NCBI GenBank assembly: GCA_000827265.1
Contig: KN834766.1
Span: 138,732-202,731, forward strand
Direction of reading: 5' to 3'
Source: Collybiopsis luxurians FD-317 M1
Lineage: Eukaryota; Basidiomycota; Agaricomycetes; Agaricales; Omphalotaceae
DNA: 64,000 bases
Shown: piece by piece, positions 38,382-50,435 of the stretch
Position numbering within the stretch: position 1 is the first letter of the stretch
How the letters are laid out: each line of letters opens with the position of its first letter
Translations under genes and position numbers: made by a program
Notes under the pieces: model-generated
The model's database searches: none
What the model saw: only the letters and a program-made list of their open reading frames with translations
What the model was told of the DNA's origin: nothing

Positions 38382-38574
38382 ATGCCCTAGCTTTCCATCT
38401 TACAGAAACCCCGAGTCAAAGTCCCCATTCGTTCCCCTTGGGAACCTTGATGCTCTCATGTGGAAGGTCTATTCCATTTCGATCAACTCCAAACCTGAAG
38501 ACACTGCAACTCCCCAGAGACTCGAGAAAAAGGCTCGAGAGCTAGCTCAAAATTTGGGTTTTCCACTTGCTGAA
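38382..38574 (+). pseudogene. broken copy of the small unknown gene (intact at 54844-55431)
   Basis: Homologous to the first exon of the 144-residue protein: ALMWKVYSISI, EDTATPQ, ELAQNLGFPLAEA. Directly after the ATG a single missing base turns the second codons into CCC TAG, so the original start yields MP-stop. Homology stops abruptly at CTTGCTGA (38574), so the second half is absent. A frame beginning at 38263 covers it but is not the ancestral start. Confidence 0.75.
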
Positions 38575-39825
38575 GCTGAAGAGCCAGTTGTTCGCAGCAG
38601 TTGGGTAACGCTCGTAGGCAAAGTGAGGCCCTGATTGACACATTGTTCGTGACTAACACGTGACTAGACCCATGCTCGTGCCGCATCGCGAGGCCCAACA
38701 AGCCTTGAAGTGCTAAGCAGTTTAATGTTGGCATGCGTATGTCTGTGTCATAAAATTAAGCTTCACATCTTCACAAAACAGTGTAAATAATCTCTTGGCA
38801 CACCGCGGGCATGCACTGAGAGTGATTATTGATGGCAATCATCGCGTTAAGACAGATAATTCATTCGCTATCTAACTGCTGCCTAACACCTCCGACTTCT
38901 CATGACTTCTTTATTGCTTCGCTGCAGCGGTGAGAGGATCAAATATACGATGCCCATGTTAAATTAGATCGGAGCCACTGAAATATCTACTTTACCGATG
39001 ATAGGTCCTATCTCGTTTTATCCTAGGAAAACGGAAGTGAGTTTCGGCTCCTTACATCACGTACTTGTCACAGTTAAAGACCGTCGAGATTGTCTGACAA
39101 AATAACTCAACGAGGAGTAACAAAGTCCGGGAGAAATAGGAATTCAATCAGATGGCACCGAACGGACGAAATTCTGGAAAGAATGCATAGGAGTGAAGAA
39201 CTACGTAAGTGTTAGCACCTTATCATCTCGGCGAAAGTGGGGCAGGTGCGAGACTGGTAGTCTGACCTCAACCCCTGGGTGAATCTGACTCTACATATGT
39301 ATCCATTGATATGGTCTGTTATCGATCTACTGTTTGTATTCGGTATGGCCTCCTCGGCTTTGAGGCAAGTCGCATACGTAGCCGATCTGTCGTTTACCAC
39401 TCTAAAGTTAGCATTGCATATGCTGAAAATACATATTCGCGTGCCATGGGACAAAAATGGTGAATTCAAAGGATAGTTCTGGTAATTAAGAGAATTGGAT
39501 ATAATGTCTAGAATACCGTATTCTCAGCTTCCAAGGAAGGTTCGTGTAAGACTTTGTACCCCATTGTAAGAAAGGAAATGAAAAAAAAGACGAGATTCGC
39601 CGTGTCCGAGTGCAAATCTCTTCATGTTCTGTTAAGGGAATTGAGTGACGCATGTATTACATCTATGACAAAGTGTTAAGTTTTCGAGGTAGGCAGAGAA
39701 ATCAACGGAAAGTTCGAGCACCACGACTTTTGATCCGAGATTTGAGTCTCATAAAGCTGAACGTTCTCGTAGGCTGTCGCTTTGAATTTCATTCTTTGCG
39801 ATTTCTCTTGTCAAGGAGGTCCAAA
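38575..39825. other. no gene recognised; promoter side of BTB gene
   Basis: Unique-looking sequence between arm 1 and the BTB gene. Only short frames. Confidence 0.4.
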
Positions 39826-41058
39826 ATGGACGATATCAACTCGGTAACTATCCTGCAATCGCCCGACTCTAACGATGAAGGGTTCCCGGGTTTTAACTCC
39901 CTGGGCGATATCTTCGCACCTCGGCCGGTGCAAAGTCGAACTCCTCTGGTACGTAAAGAGTTGACTGGATGGTGTATTTTTTTCTTCTTACACAAGCATA
40001 CTCTGTTATCTTCGAGGTTAGATGGAGGGCTGGCAAATCGTCACTGACAATTGCCACAAACCCGAACATGTTTCCATTTCAACTGCATTTTCCCCGCACG
40101 CGGAATGGCATACTCTGGCCCCTGACCTCGTGTTTTCTACGTCTGATTCAGTTCAGTTCTACGTTCACTCTCACATTGTTCTGGCTGCGTCAGATAATCG
40201 ATTCCATTCCTTAATTCCGATCCGTTCGATGGACCAACCGTGCAGTTCGGTGATCCACGTTCCGGAGTATTCTCAGATCTTTAACATAATCCTCCATCTT
40301 ATATATAACATTCCTTCCAGACAGTATTCTCCTTCGATGGAAACGCTATCCTGTTCTATTGACCGGCTTTCATTCTATGGAATCCAAGCAAAGAAGCATA
40401 TCGTAGCCAAAACGCCTCTGTACTCTCTGCTTCTTTCTTATGCGCCACTGTTCCCAATTGACGTGTACACTCTTGCTGCGAAACACGACCTCCTCGATCT
40501 CGCGATTGCTGTTTCTTCTCATCTTCTTTCATTCAATGTCTTCTCTCTCACCACCGAAATGGCGGAGAAAATGGGAGCCATATATCTTCGCAAGCTATTT
40601 TTTCTGCTCATCGGTCGAAATGAGGCGTTGAAAAGGGTAAGTGTACAGTATCGCTTTAACGGTAGTGCATTGTTGGCTGAAGCATTTAAAGCTTTTATCG
40701 CAGCCGTTGCTTCCTCACGCTCCTACTGATAACTGCAAATTCCACGATCAACGAAGTTTGAGCCGTGCGTGGTCTTTGGCGTCTGCTTATATAGCTTGGG
40801 ATGCTCGACCTGGTGTGTATTCTTCCAAGTATTGTTCAACGATACCTTAGATCATGTGTATTTTCAAGACATGTCGATAGGATTTTTGGAATCGTCCTTG
40901 AATCCTTTGGTCAGTAAGTTGACGTGTAATCTCTGCAAGGAGAGTTTGGAGAACCGTATCAAAAATATTATTATCCAGTGGTCTCAAGTGAAGGTAAGTA
41001 ATTTTCCTCTGATTTAACTCCTAAAGACTGATTGGTCATATAATAGAGCACCATCTGA
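39826..41058 (+). CDS. BTB/POZ-like domain protein
   Basis: Five exons (39826-39948, 40022-40636, 40704-40812, 40851-40993, 41047-41058) give 333 residues in frame. After about 40 polar residues the core reads APDLVFSTSDSVQFYVHSHIVLAASDNRF, the pattern of a BTB fold in Agaricomycete proteins (D..L.S.D...F.VH...L...S..F). Later come LLSYAPLFPIDVYTLAAKHDLLDLAI and a C-terminal CNLC pair. BTB domains dimerise and link targets to other proteins; no kelch, MATH or zinc-finger array follows, so its partners are unknown. It is the only single-copy gene between arm 1 and the copia element. The gene looks intact. Confidence 0.75.
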
Positions 41059-41382
41059 GTCTCGATCTGTAGCTGAACAGATACCTTCGAGCACATAGGT
41101 ATGAAGGCTACCATCATGATTGATTTAATGTGTGGACTGTATCACCTTTTACATGGCGTCGCGGAGACTTAATTCTGTCCCATACTTGCGTTCTATTTTT
41201 GACATTTATCTGGTTAGTTTTGCATGTGAACAGCTGTATTTTTCGTACATACCACCGATATGTATCATTATGTACTTAGATATCTCCTGCTGCAGACCCG
41301 AAGGCCTTAGCATTCGAATTCATTTTACTTGCCAGTCTAGTTGTTTCCGATGCTCTTTTTCGTTCCTTGATGCTTAACAAAA
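41059..41382. other. no gene recognised
   Basis: Short spacer between the BTB gene and the USP fragment, with no motif. Confidence 0.4.
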
Positions 41383-41625
41383 ATGTCAAATTCATACTAC
41401 TACGACCAATCAGGCCAGGCTGCTTACCTTATGAAAAAGCCGCGCTGGGCCAAGTGAGTACCTGTATCAGTATCGTCCTAACATAAATGGGCAGATGTAC
41501 CAGCCACTTGTGCATGGAAAACAATCTCAGTATTCCTTTCATCAACACCCAACAGCTCATGTCAAATGATTTTGGGCAATCCGAGTTGACCAACTTGTCC
41601 CCTTCGTCACATTCTCCATCTCTTC
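41383..41625 (+). pseudogene. broken 5' fragment of the USP gene
   Basis: The start ATGTCAAATTC and the MSNSYYYDQSGQAAY reading copy the first exon of the USP at 50436. A one-base loss after GCTTACC then shifts the frame, giving stop codons within 25 codons. Similarity can be followed through the YQPLVHGKQSQY and HQHPQ equivalents to about 41625 and then ends. No catalytic part is present. Confidence 0.85.
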
Positions 41626-42302
41626 GCCCTATTCAATCCGGTCCGGCGATTCCGAAGCGTTTGGGAAAATTGCAACTTACACTCTCCTGGCCTGTCCGAA
41701 GCAAGTTCTAGATAATACTCAAGTCCCAAAAACAGCGGAATGGGTGCACGAGTATCAAATAGGTGTAATCTAGCTGCAGTATTAGTTTGGGGAGTTTTGG
41801 AGCAGTCTAAGTAGAAGCGGGCGTCGAAAAGTGACTTGCCACAACTGGAGTTTCAGTACTTTCAGAAAATCCTGAATATTTTTCTCATAATATTTCATAT
41901 CATGAAGTTAATAGGTCTCTTGTATAGAGCCCTGCCCGGATACTAGATATCCCGCTCGCTGTGCATATCCATGATCACAGTTGGTGTTTCTTTATTTTTC
42001 CTCGTATCTACCTTTCTTCATTTGCTTCCGTTCGGGCTCGCAGGTGTTCGGGCGGAAGATCTATATTACCTACAGACACTAATTAAAATATTGATATGCA
42101 TTTATTACCCTCAGTTGTTCACGCTACTTTGTGTGCTTCTGAGGGTAAGTTGCCATGATCATACGCCTGTCCAACTATGTACTAACAGATTACTTAGATT
42201 CGTACTTATATAGTTTGACAGGTTATGGGCTCCGGTGCTGTTAAACCTACACACGAATTAATACTCCTGAATAACAACTACATTTGAAGTGCTAAACGTA
42301 CC
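41626..42302. other. no gene recognised; possible remains of a copia 5' LTR
   Basis: Lies directly before the copia gag frame. TTTGACAGG followed by TTATGGGCTCCGG at about 42217-42235 could be an LTR end and primer-binding site, but no matching 3' LTR was found. Confidence 0.3.
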
Positions 42303-43070
42303 ATGGCTAGCAACGGTGCACTCCCGCTGTCCATTCCCAACATTCCTGCTGACCAAAAATTTGACGGAGGTAAACCCATTGAAAGGAAAATTCAAAATGC
42401 CTTACAAACACAAGGCCTTATAGGCTACATTAATGGCACTATCACCAACCCCACTATTACCACTGCCCCTAATCACCCTGATCCTACACCTGTTTATTCC
42501 ATAATGCCTTCCAGAGAAGAATGGGTTTTCTGAAATGATTGTGCAAAATTATTGAATCGTATATTGCTGCCCTACCTTCACTCATTGCCAAGGTTGATGA
42601 CAAAAATGCACAGGAGATACTAGACACACTGGTCAATGATTTCAGCAAGACAGATGATATGAAGAAAGTACATACCAATCGTCGCCTCCGGAACCACATC
42701 TACTGTGAAGAAGAGCCCCTCGAAACATTCTTTCAGACCTTGCAGGAACTTTGCAAAGAGGCATCTGAGGCTGGAAATGATGTCTCTGATCCTGTCTTCC
42801 ATGAAATTCTCCTTGCGGCATTTCCAAGAACTACATTCAATACAATCATACATAACATCATGGCCAATCCTTCCACCTATACTTTGCCCGCTTCCATAAT
42901 CCAGCATATCAGCTATCAGTACTTGCATACTGAAAATTGTCCTGACACCGTCATACCAGGTGACTGTTTACCTCAAGCTCATCAACAGCTCTCCTGGCAA
43001 GGATCGAGCAACTGGAAAAGACAATTGCAGCAAATGTGGTTCAGTCAAAAGAGAAGAAATGCACAAACCT
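42303..43070 (+). pseudogene. copia gag (UBN2-like) with zinc knuckle, frameshifted
   Basis: The frame MASNGALPLSIPNI covers the usual gag start. After a frameshift at about 42532 a second frame (42539-43072) carries ETFFQTLQELCKEA and similar gag helices. A CX4CX4HX4C knuckle (CTNLNC, then GHLAEDC) lies at about 43055-43105 in yet another frame. In a live element gag would package RNA; here it is split into three frames. Confidence 0.7.
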
Positions 43071-43103
43071 AAACTGCTTGTGTACCGGACACTTGGCTGA
43101 GGA

Positions 43104-43745
43104 TTGCTTCCAAAGGGAGGTGGAAAAGAAGGGCAATATCCTGGATGGTGGCAAGGGAAGAAGGACACATGTGTCTCACCTGCAGCAAATAGTACGGTCA
43201 TGGTCAGGGAGTTAACTCAACATTACGCCTTGGTAGCCAGGTCCAAAGTGAGGGGAGCGGGACATGCGTACTCCAACTCTGGTGCTACAGATCATTTTTT
43301 CCAAAATAGGAGTGACTTTGTTTCATATACTCCCTGTACACGAGAGGCACAGTCATCAGAAGCGAGTACTATGCTGAAGGTAATTGGTTTTGGACAAGCT
43401 AGGAAGACTTTTGTGGAAGGAAATTGTACCATTGTATTGACATTCAACAATGCTCTTCATGCACTATTGATATCCTCCAACCTTGTCTCTATTTCTAAGA
43501 TGGACAGGCTAGGTTATCACATACACTTTGGCAATGGCATAGCAAAATTCTATCTTCCAATGGGGGAACATTTCCTTACAGGGCTAGGAATGAACAGCCT
43601 ATATCATTTGAATGAGAAAAAGATGGTACAGGCACTCGCCGTTTGGTCTTGCTTGCTGAATCACCCAGTTGACTTGGGGTCTTGGCACCGCTGTTTTGGT
43701 CATGCCGGAGTATCGAGGATTGTGATGGCAGCAAAGAAAGGTATG
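43104..43745 (+). pseudogene. copia protease-like and gag-pre-integrase region, inactive
   Basis: One long frame contains NSGATDHFF, which aligns with the copia protease motif DSGATDH but has Asn in place of the catalytic Asp. VIGFGQARKTFVEGN, VSISKMDRLGY and WHRCFGH follow, the last being the pre-integrase histidine motif. The frame ends where the TIR element begins (43746). Confidence 0.75.
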
Positions 43746-44879
43746 GGTGTCCTTATTGGACAAAAATAAAATAACGTGTAACATCTAGGTAACCCTTGTT
43801 TTGGGATTGTGATTACAATTGATTACATGTTTTTGATCCATGATAACAATCACTTCTTGTCATGAGAATTGTAGTACTGTGACTTTCTGTTTTGGCTGGC
43901 AAACACCATATTTAGTATCACTAAGAAGTTCAAATTTCTAATTGACCTGGTTAGCACTTGAATTCATAATTATGGCAATCAAGTTTTGGGTGATTCTAAC
44001 TCTGCCAAAGTTGCATAGTGAAAACACTCTACTTGATTCGGCGGGCCCAGGTGAGATGACACTTTCCTTCTGCTTAGTCAGCAGCAGATATCTCTCCCTG
44101 TCGCGTTATCCCAGGTGATCGGATATTAGTTTTGCAGGGGCAAATTGGTTTTTAGCAATCACTAGGGTTCATAGAAATTTTCTTTATTTACCTCCATCTT
44201 CTTCAATCTGCTTCTACCCCCAGCCTCTGTCCAAAATGCCAATGCAGAGTATGAAGTGGATCAGGCTGTGCTTTGCAGACTTCTAGACCCAGGAACAAAA
44301 CAGCCAGAAACTGTCCCAGATGTAAAAAATGTGTAGCAGAGATAACAGGAAGACAGAGAAATTGAAAAATTGATGAGTCATTAAAATTCAAATACTTTGC
44401 CTGCCTGTAATGCATGTGACCATTTTGGATCAATTAATATAGATCACTCATGGATTGAATTTTGAGTAACTCTAATTCTGCTCAAGTTGCATGGTGAATA
44501 CTTCAGCTCATTACTATCTTGGCTAAATAATCAAGCCCAGATGAGATGACTTGGGAGAAACTTAAGCTCAACCACTGCTGAGTCAGCAGCAGATATCTCA
44601 CATAGAGGGCGATCACTCATTATGATTACCAGGGTGGCAGAACCATAAATGAGCATTACAATGACCAAGGTGGCAAAACCATCAACAAGCATTACAAAGA
44701 CACAATAACAAAGAATTTCAATCATGATCATGATCACAGTTACATTTCAGGTTGTGTGATTGAGCTTATCATGTTTCTGTATCAGCTGATTTGGACAATG
44801 ATTGGATCATGATCATGATACAAAAACAACCACCTGCGCTAGAACAAACAAGGAATATTTATTGTCCAATAAGGACACC
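43746..44879. mobile_element. 1.13-kb non-autonomous element with perfect 18-bp terminal inverted repeats
   Basis: GGTGTCCTTATTGGACAA at 43746-43763 is exactly inverted at 44862-44879. The interior has no coding frame. It contains a diverged direct repeat (about 43985-44096 and 44458-44600, both ending AGTCAGCAGCAGATATCTC), a 38-bp tandem pair near 44625-44700, and two TCATGATCATGA palindromes. No target-site duplication is visible. It interrupts the copia reading order. Confidence 0.55.
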
Positions 44880-44900
44880 AAAAGTAAGGCTTGTTAGATG

Positions 44901-45222
44901 GTTTCACTGCGGGGAATTCACAATGCTTGTTGGGCAGAAAGCCAAAGGTTTTATGGAGCTTCGGAACAAAATTCTCACATTTTTTGCAACGAGGCTTTTT
45001 AGAATAATGTTGCAGCAACTATAGTGAGAATATTTGTAAGTTAAAATAACCTCACCATAACCTCAACATATCCTCAATTTGAGGATAATCTTTGAATAAC
45101 CTCGGCAAGATTATTTTAACCAGCCTCATTGTAAAAAGCATGAACTTTTTGTTCCGAACCTCTGGAAAACCTCTGGATTTCTGTGCCAGCGGCATTGTAA
45201 AATCCCCACAGTGTTTGAAGGT
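44901..45222. repeat. foldback inverted repeat, ~120-bp arms, ~80-bp spacer
   Basis: The left arm (44901-45020) and the inverse of the right arm (about 45097-45222) can be read as related peptides (HCGEFTM..QKAKGF.ELRNK against HCGDFTM..QKSRGF.EVRNK), with about two-thirds of bases matching by eye. It lies between the TIR element and the copia integrase piece. Confidence 0.55.
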
Positions 45223-45796
45223 GATTGGCTCCTTGGACACATCCATCATTATGAGCTGCCATGACTGTCATATTGGTGCTGCAAAGTGTCGGCCGTTTGA
45301 TGCAGTTATCACGAGAGAGGCACGGTGCCTTGAGCGCATATACCTTGACCTTACCAGCCCTATGCATACTAGAGCAATCAGTCAGCTCTTTGTTGCGTAC
45401 TCTCGGTTTTGTATCTTTTCTTTAGTTCTAGTTATGATTTGTACCGCTTGACGAATACACTGACTTTTATACAACTAATGATGCTCCACAATGTACTAGT
45501 GGATGCTGCTTTAACTGAATACCCTCGACAATGTCCTATGTAATGCCGTCTCGGGTTTCCATCACCAACGACCAAGCTACATATCTGGGCTCTATCCACC
45601 TGCGTGTCACTCCATGCGTATCTCACCTTGACCACAGATCGTGTCCAACAAAACATTGCAGTCTCTTCCGCAAGACCCAGAAGTGCTCAACAATTACTAC
45701 TTCTGTTGTACACTTAACTATAACATTAACCTTAACCACACTTTGTCCTACCAACTGGTCCGGGTCTAGCATGCCATTTCATTTCCGCTGTAGGGG
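45223..45796 (+). pseudogene. copia integrase N-terminal part, truncated
   Basis: SCHDCHIGAAKCRPFDAVITR gives the CxxC half of the integrase zinc finger, followed by CLERIYLDLTSPMH, the start of the core with its first Asp. Frameshifts follow, and a piece like the second acidic block (TNDQATYLGS) is readable near 45560. The core ends at the border with the DUF6533 copy. Confidence 0.7.
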
Positions 45797-46880
45797 TGCA
45801 CAAACAGCAGTCCTGATAACTGTGATGGAGTTGAATATTCCTTGGTGTATTTATCTTCTCGCAAATTGAGCATCATATGTGACATCAATATACTGGACAG
45901 CCGGTATCAATAGGGGAATATCCAATATCTGACCTCCATTGTGGGACTAGGGAGCTTAGACTTACGTAGTAATCAAAATATTCAGCATCTTCTTCAGCGT
46001 GTCCTGATTTTAAGCAAATAAGTGCCACACAATCAAATTGGATGATTTACAAAGTTATTGGCTATCTGAGCTGCAATTGACGGAGATTCGATGTCAGGCA
46101 GAGGTTCTCGATTTGCAAAAATTAGCTGTATCTGCAGAGAGACTGTATATCTATTTCAATCCAAAACTGCAAATACTAACCACAGCATTGTAAATAATGC
46201 TCCCAGCTAGACCACTGAGGAGCATCCTGATCCTTTTACTGCCACCATATACAGCTGTGACTCGGAGTACAAAAAGGGCTGAGAGACAGTCGAAATGTCA
46301 GTAGATGACATTTGCGATAATGTGCAATCATACTACACATAGTGACCTCTGCTAATACCATAAATACCTCCATGTAGATGTTTACAAAATGACCTCTAAC
46401 AACGTAAATGGTAATTGAAGCTTGAATGTGTGCGTAACAACTATGCTGCAATTACAAGTATCACTTACCCTAATATTGGCTGCAAAAGTCAATACTACAT
46501 GTATTCCAAGCAAACCCTTGACTCACATTATTTGGAATGATTGGTTCTGGCCAGAAGTAAAGAATCAAAATGATGATATTGCCAAGGAGATTTAGATATT
46601 GATTAACAAAGAAGAGTATTGCTGGAAGCTTCTTGCAGTCATGTTCCCAGAAGAGTTTAACTTCTTGGTCGAAAGTGAGGATCCAATCGTAGATTAGGGT
46701 TACTGAAAAGTGTAGATGAGTCCAGTAGGCTCAACCTGAGCTGCAGACACACCAAATTGGATTAGCTCAATGTAGTGTTGCCAATTCCTATGAATGAAAA
46801 TTCAGCGTAAGCCTTTGAGGAAGAACTGTAGGTAATCCATACATTTGAATCTGAACATCTTGTGGGTTCCACTGTGACAT
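45797..46880 (-). pseudogene. DUF6533 gene, copy 3, truncated and deleted
   Basis: Same orientation as copy 1. The start region at 46880 (MSQWNPQDVQIQ-type), the DWILTFDQEV exon and the VLRVTA exon are recognisable. The exons for the DYAYIC and MRDG part are deleted (the equivalent of about 33690-34120), and the last exon is cut at 45797, where sequence switches to the copia integrase. Clearly older than copies 1 and 2. Confidence 0.7.
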
Positions 46881-49800
46881 TAGGAGAGGTGGATGCGACG
46901 GCACTTTTGCGGAGGATGGGTCGTTGAAGCGGTTGCTGTGGGGGCCTAATAGTTATCGAAACAAAATAATAATGTATATATAGACCAACCTGCTCTGCGT
47001 AATGCCGCTCTCAAAAATTCAAAGTAATATAATCAGTAGTCTTTGCGGCAAAGGCGGAGTTATTAGCGAACCCGAAATCTATGCAGTTTCCATCTTACGT
47101 TGCACTCCGCTGTCCAAGATCAAAATCCGAGATATATATTCAGTGGAGGAGGTGGTGGTAGTTTCTATTACAAAATCTTCAGTGAGCAGAGTTATACTTT
47201 CAGTACAGTAATGATAGAATCCCTTAGTTTAATTCTACCAGCCAAGTCGAAGGGACTGAGTGTTTTTTTTTTTTTTTCAGGTGTATCAGACTAGAATTGC
47301 ATGAGAATGGGTCAGTGACAGTGTGCGGGCTTCTATGTCCATGGTGCCGGAATGGTCAAGACTGCCCCGGAATGGCTAGGATAAGTATATTATTCATAAG
47401 GCTATTTACCCATTTTACCGGGTCTATACCTGTTACGGCGAAACAGTGTTTTAGCCGTCATTCCTCTGATACTGGGAATGACAAAGATGGCCGAAGTTGG
47501 CAATACAAAGCATTATTCATAGATGGGTCCCAGGTAGAGAAGATTATATAGTCGCGGGGAACATTTTTACTATTGCGTAGAAATACTATATGGAGAAGGG
47601 CAAGAGAGTATATAGATAGGAAGGGAATGGAACGGAAGAGCAGGTTCTAACCCCCTATTTAGCAGGCACTTGATCTGTTAAGGAACCAATCAGAGCTCCG
47701 GGTGAAGAGTTAAAGTTAAAGAGCAGTGTTGTGTTTTGTAATTTTGTTAAACTTGGTTATTGTATTTGAACTTGGTACTTCGGTTTTGACATTGCGACTT
47801 GGATTTTGATTGAATTTAAAACTTCTGCTCTTACATCTACAACTACCACCGCTCCAACCGCCCTTTGAACTTCATGCTCTTGTGTGCTTTTTATGTTTGT
47901 TTTCATTCTCACCGCACCCACCATAGCATTATCCCAACATATATGACCGTCTTGGGTTTATGTCAATAGGGTAATCAAGTGAATATACATACCCAAAGTG
48001 AAAAATTCGGTCCGGCTGAATGGGATTGCAACCAAAAACAAAAATACAGTGAATAGAGTGTATGACAATCTAATATTCATCATTCAGATCAGTTGAAAGA
48101 GGCATATACCAGTTATATGATTCTTCAACCTAAATGAAAAAACAAACTATCAGTGTCTGCATATTTCTCGCTTAGTTTGTGTCTTTTAGTTGTCCATTCA
48201 ATTGAGCTGAACATTTTCCACTTTTGGTGTGATAGGAAATGTTGTGAATGGGAAGGATTTGACCTGTAGTGGTACAGGGTAAGTATAGTGTGGGAAAGGG
48301 CTTTGGCTTTGGAAAATTGGTTATGAGTGCATGGAATGGAATGGAATGCCGAGTTTCTGCGGTGGTGATTTTGTGCCTGATCCAAGACAGGCAATTTTAA
48401 ATTGATATTTTGTAATTTATATATCCCCGACTCTGACTGAAGGGAAGGGAGGGATGTGTTTACTACGATTGGCCAAAATCTTTGTAAAATTTTGCCCCAT
48501 TCACACACCCTTATCTAATCTCTGTATTCTCATGCCGCAGAATTGTATGAGCATTTTTCAGGCGCTACATTCTCTCTCTGCTCCTTAAGTTACGCAGTCG
48601 GGATAGGCCTTCTGTAAGTGATAACCATTGCCAATGGACATGACAATACTGTTTCCTGTTGTCCCTTTGGGGGCTCCCCTGCCACTGAATTGTTGAGAGT
48701 TACAACTGAAAAAACTAAGGCTAAAGACCCTGATGTCCTTTCCCTCGAATTCTTCTTGAACTACCAAATCTGCTGCTGTCCCCAACATTGCAAAAACATG
48801 TGTCGAGCTGTATATCACTCATTCGCTCTTCAATGAGAATCTGTACTTGTCTTGACACATTTGTAGCTGATATCGCACATCCTTTGTTCAGATCTTTTCC
48901 TCTCGAAGAAAAAGAGGGTTGGTATTCCCAGTGACATTTCGTCGGCTAGCTTCCTGAACGCTCTGAAAGTTCAGTTGATAATGTCGTAACTGAATGTATC
49001 ATCATTGCAATGGAACGATTACTTTCTCTTGATGGGGTTGGGGATTAAGGATTTTTTAGCTTGGTGTTCATTACGTTGGATGCCCCGAGAAAGCTCATGA
49101 CTGAACTGGCACGAGTTCCGCCACCCACTTATGCATTAAATATTGTCGGGAGTGCCTAGGAGGCTTGTTGCTATGTAGCCTTTTCATGATCTGAGGACTT
49201 ATCGATATAGGTACGGACTAGTACTCGGAAGTTATAAGTATATGGGTGCTATCCTTGAAAACCGGAATATATGCTCAATCTTGCTTGACTTTGATAAACC
49301 AAACCTCTTGGGGAAGGGTTTACACGATGCCCGAGCAAGGGAATAAAAGCCCGTTAGTATGCCCGGGATTAATTGTAGGAGTGGAGCCTTGTCATCAATA
49401 TCATGATGGAAACAATAACGGTATATATATAGCACAGGAAAAAAGACTCTTTTCGTTCTCCCCATCGCACTGGATTCTGGAAGAGCGGCAAACGCTTGTT
49501 TCCTACGGCGTTGTGCATCTACCGAGGTAGATGATATTGAATTGATTCTTCATGTGCGTTCATTCTACTTAGGAACATGCGTTGCTATTCAAACTCTAGT
49601 GTATTGACAGTCATATGCAGTGTTAACTGAGAGGGGGTAAAATTTACATGTTTGTCTGTTTGTGGCTGAACAGGACCAAATCCTGGACCTACCCCCACAT
49701 CTGTTGCGCTTTTGGCTTGCTTGATTACATGTTACTAACCTTTAGCTATAAGTATATGATTGTCCGCCGCTCAAACTTTCTGCTGGAAGTTTGGACGTTC

Positions 49801-50435
49801 GTAGTTTTACTTTTGGGGCCTTCAATGAAGTAAGTATGGGGTAGCTATTGAATAGGAATGTCATTCAGGATGTTTGTAAAATTTGGTTACATACTAGGTC
49901 CATGAATTCGCGTGCAAGAGACTCATGTGGTTTGTAAGCTTTAGGCCAACGATTGTTTATGAAGAAAAACTACCAGTACTTAGCTTTTGAATTCTGGTGC
50001 AGTGTGCAATGTGTGTGAAGTGCGCAGACAGCGTTCCGGACCGAATAAGCCGGAACCCTTTCATTGCAACAAGTGCAAACAGAGAGAGAGCGCTTAGTGA
50101 TGAATTGCCCTCGTGCCGGAAACGATTTTTTTCTGGATTACGAGTCACGACAGCCCTAATCTTTCTTGTTTCTGGTTCTCTTCGACGCTTCGATTTTGTA
50201 GGGCTTGAAACGCCAATAGAACATTGCAAGTCAGGAAGAAGGCTTCCAGAAAAGAAGTAGGCTTTTTGGGGTTTAGTTTAGGTACGTCTGCACGAGACTT
50301 TTTTTTGAGTTGAGTTAACGGTTTATTATTCTAGCCTCAACTCTCTCACAACATTGGTAAGCCTCGAATTACAAGCTGTTGACTCGTTCAGTTTCTTTAC
50401 CTCTTTGTCTTCAGTGAAAAGAACAAAATACAAAA
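46881..50435. other. 3.5 kb without a supported gene; USP upstream region at the right end
   Basis: Near 47000-47210 lies decayed promoter sequence of the third DUF6533 copy, including a single relic of the 102-bp unit. A T-run is at 47262-47278. A minus-strand frame of 127 codons at 48125-48508 has no motif and overlaps the dispersed 100-bp repeat at 48305-48410. The last 500 bp are presumably the USP promoter and 5' leader. Confidence 0.45.
48305..48410. repeat. ~100-bp dispersed repeat, inverted relative to 32245-32345
   Basis: The reverse complement shares ordered words with 32.2 kb, including GGATCAGGCACA and CATTCCATGCACTC. Confidence 0.6.

Larger units (their letters stand above)
33196..38574. 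repeat. large inverted duplication, arm 1
   Basis: The order DUF6533 gene (minus), 102-bp tandem repeat, WD40 gene (minus), small gene (plus) is mirrored at 55227-62772. Homology is visible at sequence level from GAGATCTC-type sequence near 33200 to the CTTGCTGA inside the small gene at 38574, with substitutions and small indels. The arms are therefore old enough to have diverged and are not a simple assembly copy. Confidence 0.85.
42303..45870 (+). mobile_element. decayed Ty1/copia retrotransposon (gag to integrase start)
   Basis: Gag, zinc knuckle, protease-like, gag-pre-integrase and the beginning of integrase occur in copia order on the plus strand, with frameshifts and stops. Reverse transcriptase and RNase H are absent: the element is cut at about 45797 by the third DUF6533 copy. 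A 1.1-kb TIR element and a foldback split it between pre-integrase and integrase. It cannot be autonomous. Confidence 0.8.

Noticed and set aside
42217..42235. Copia primer-binding site at TTATGGGCTCCGG
   Set aside because: Position is right, but no matching second LTR and no recognised tRNA complement could be confirmed.
48125..48508. 127-codon minus-strand frame as a gene
   Set aside because: No motif, overlaps a dispersed repeat, and the related segment at 32.2 kb is not open in the same way.
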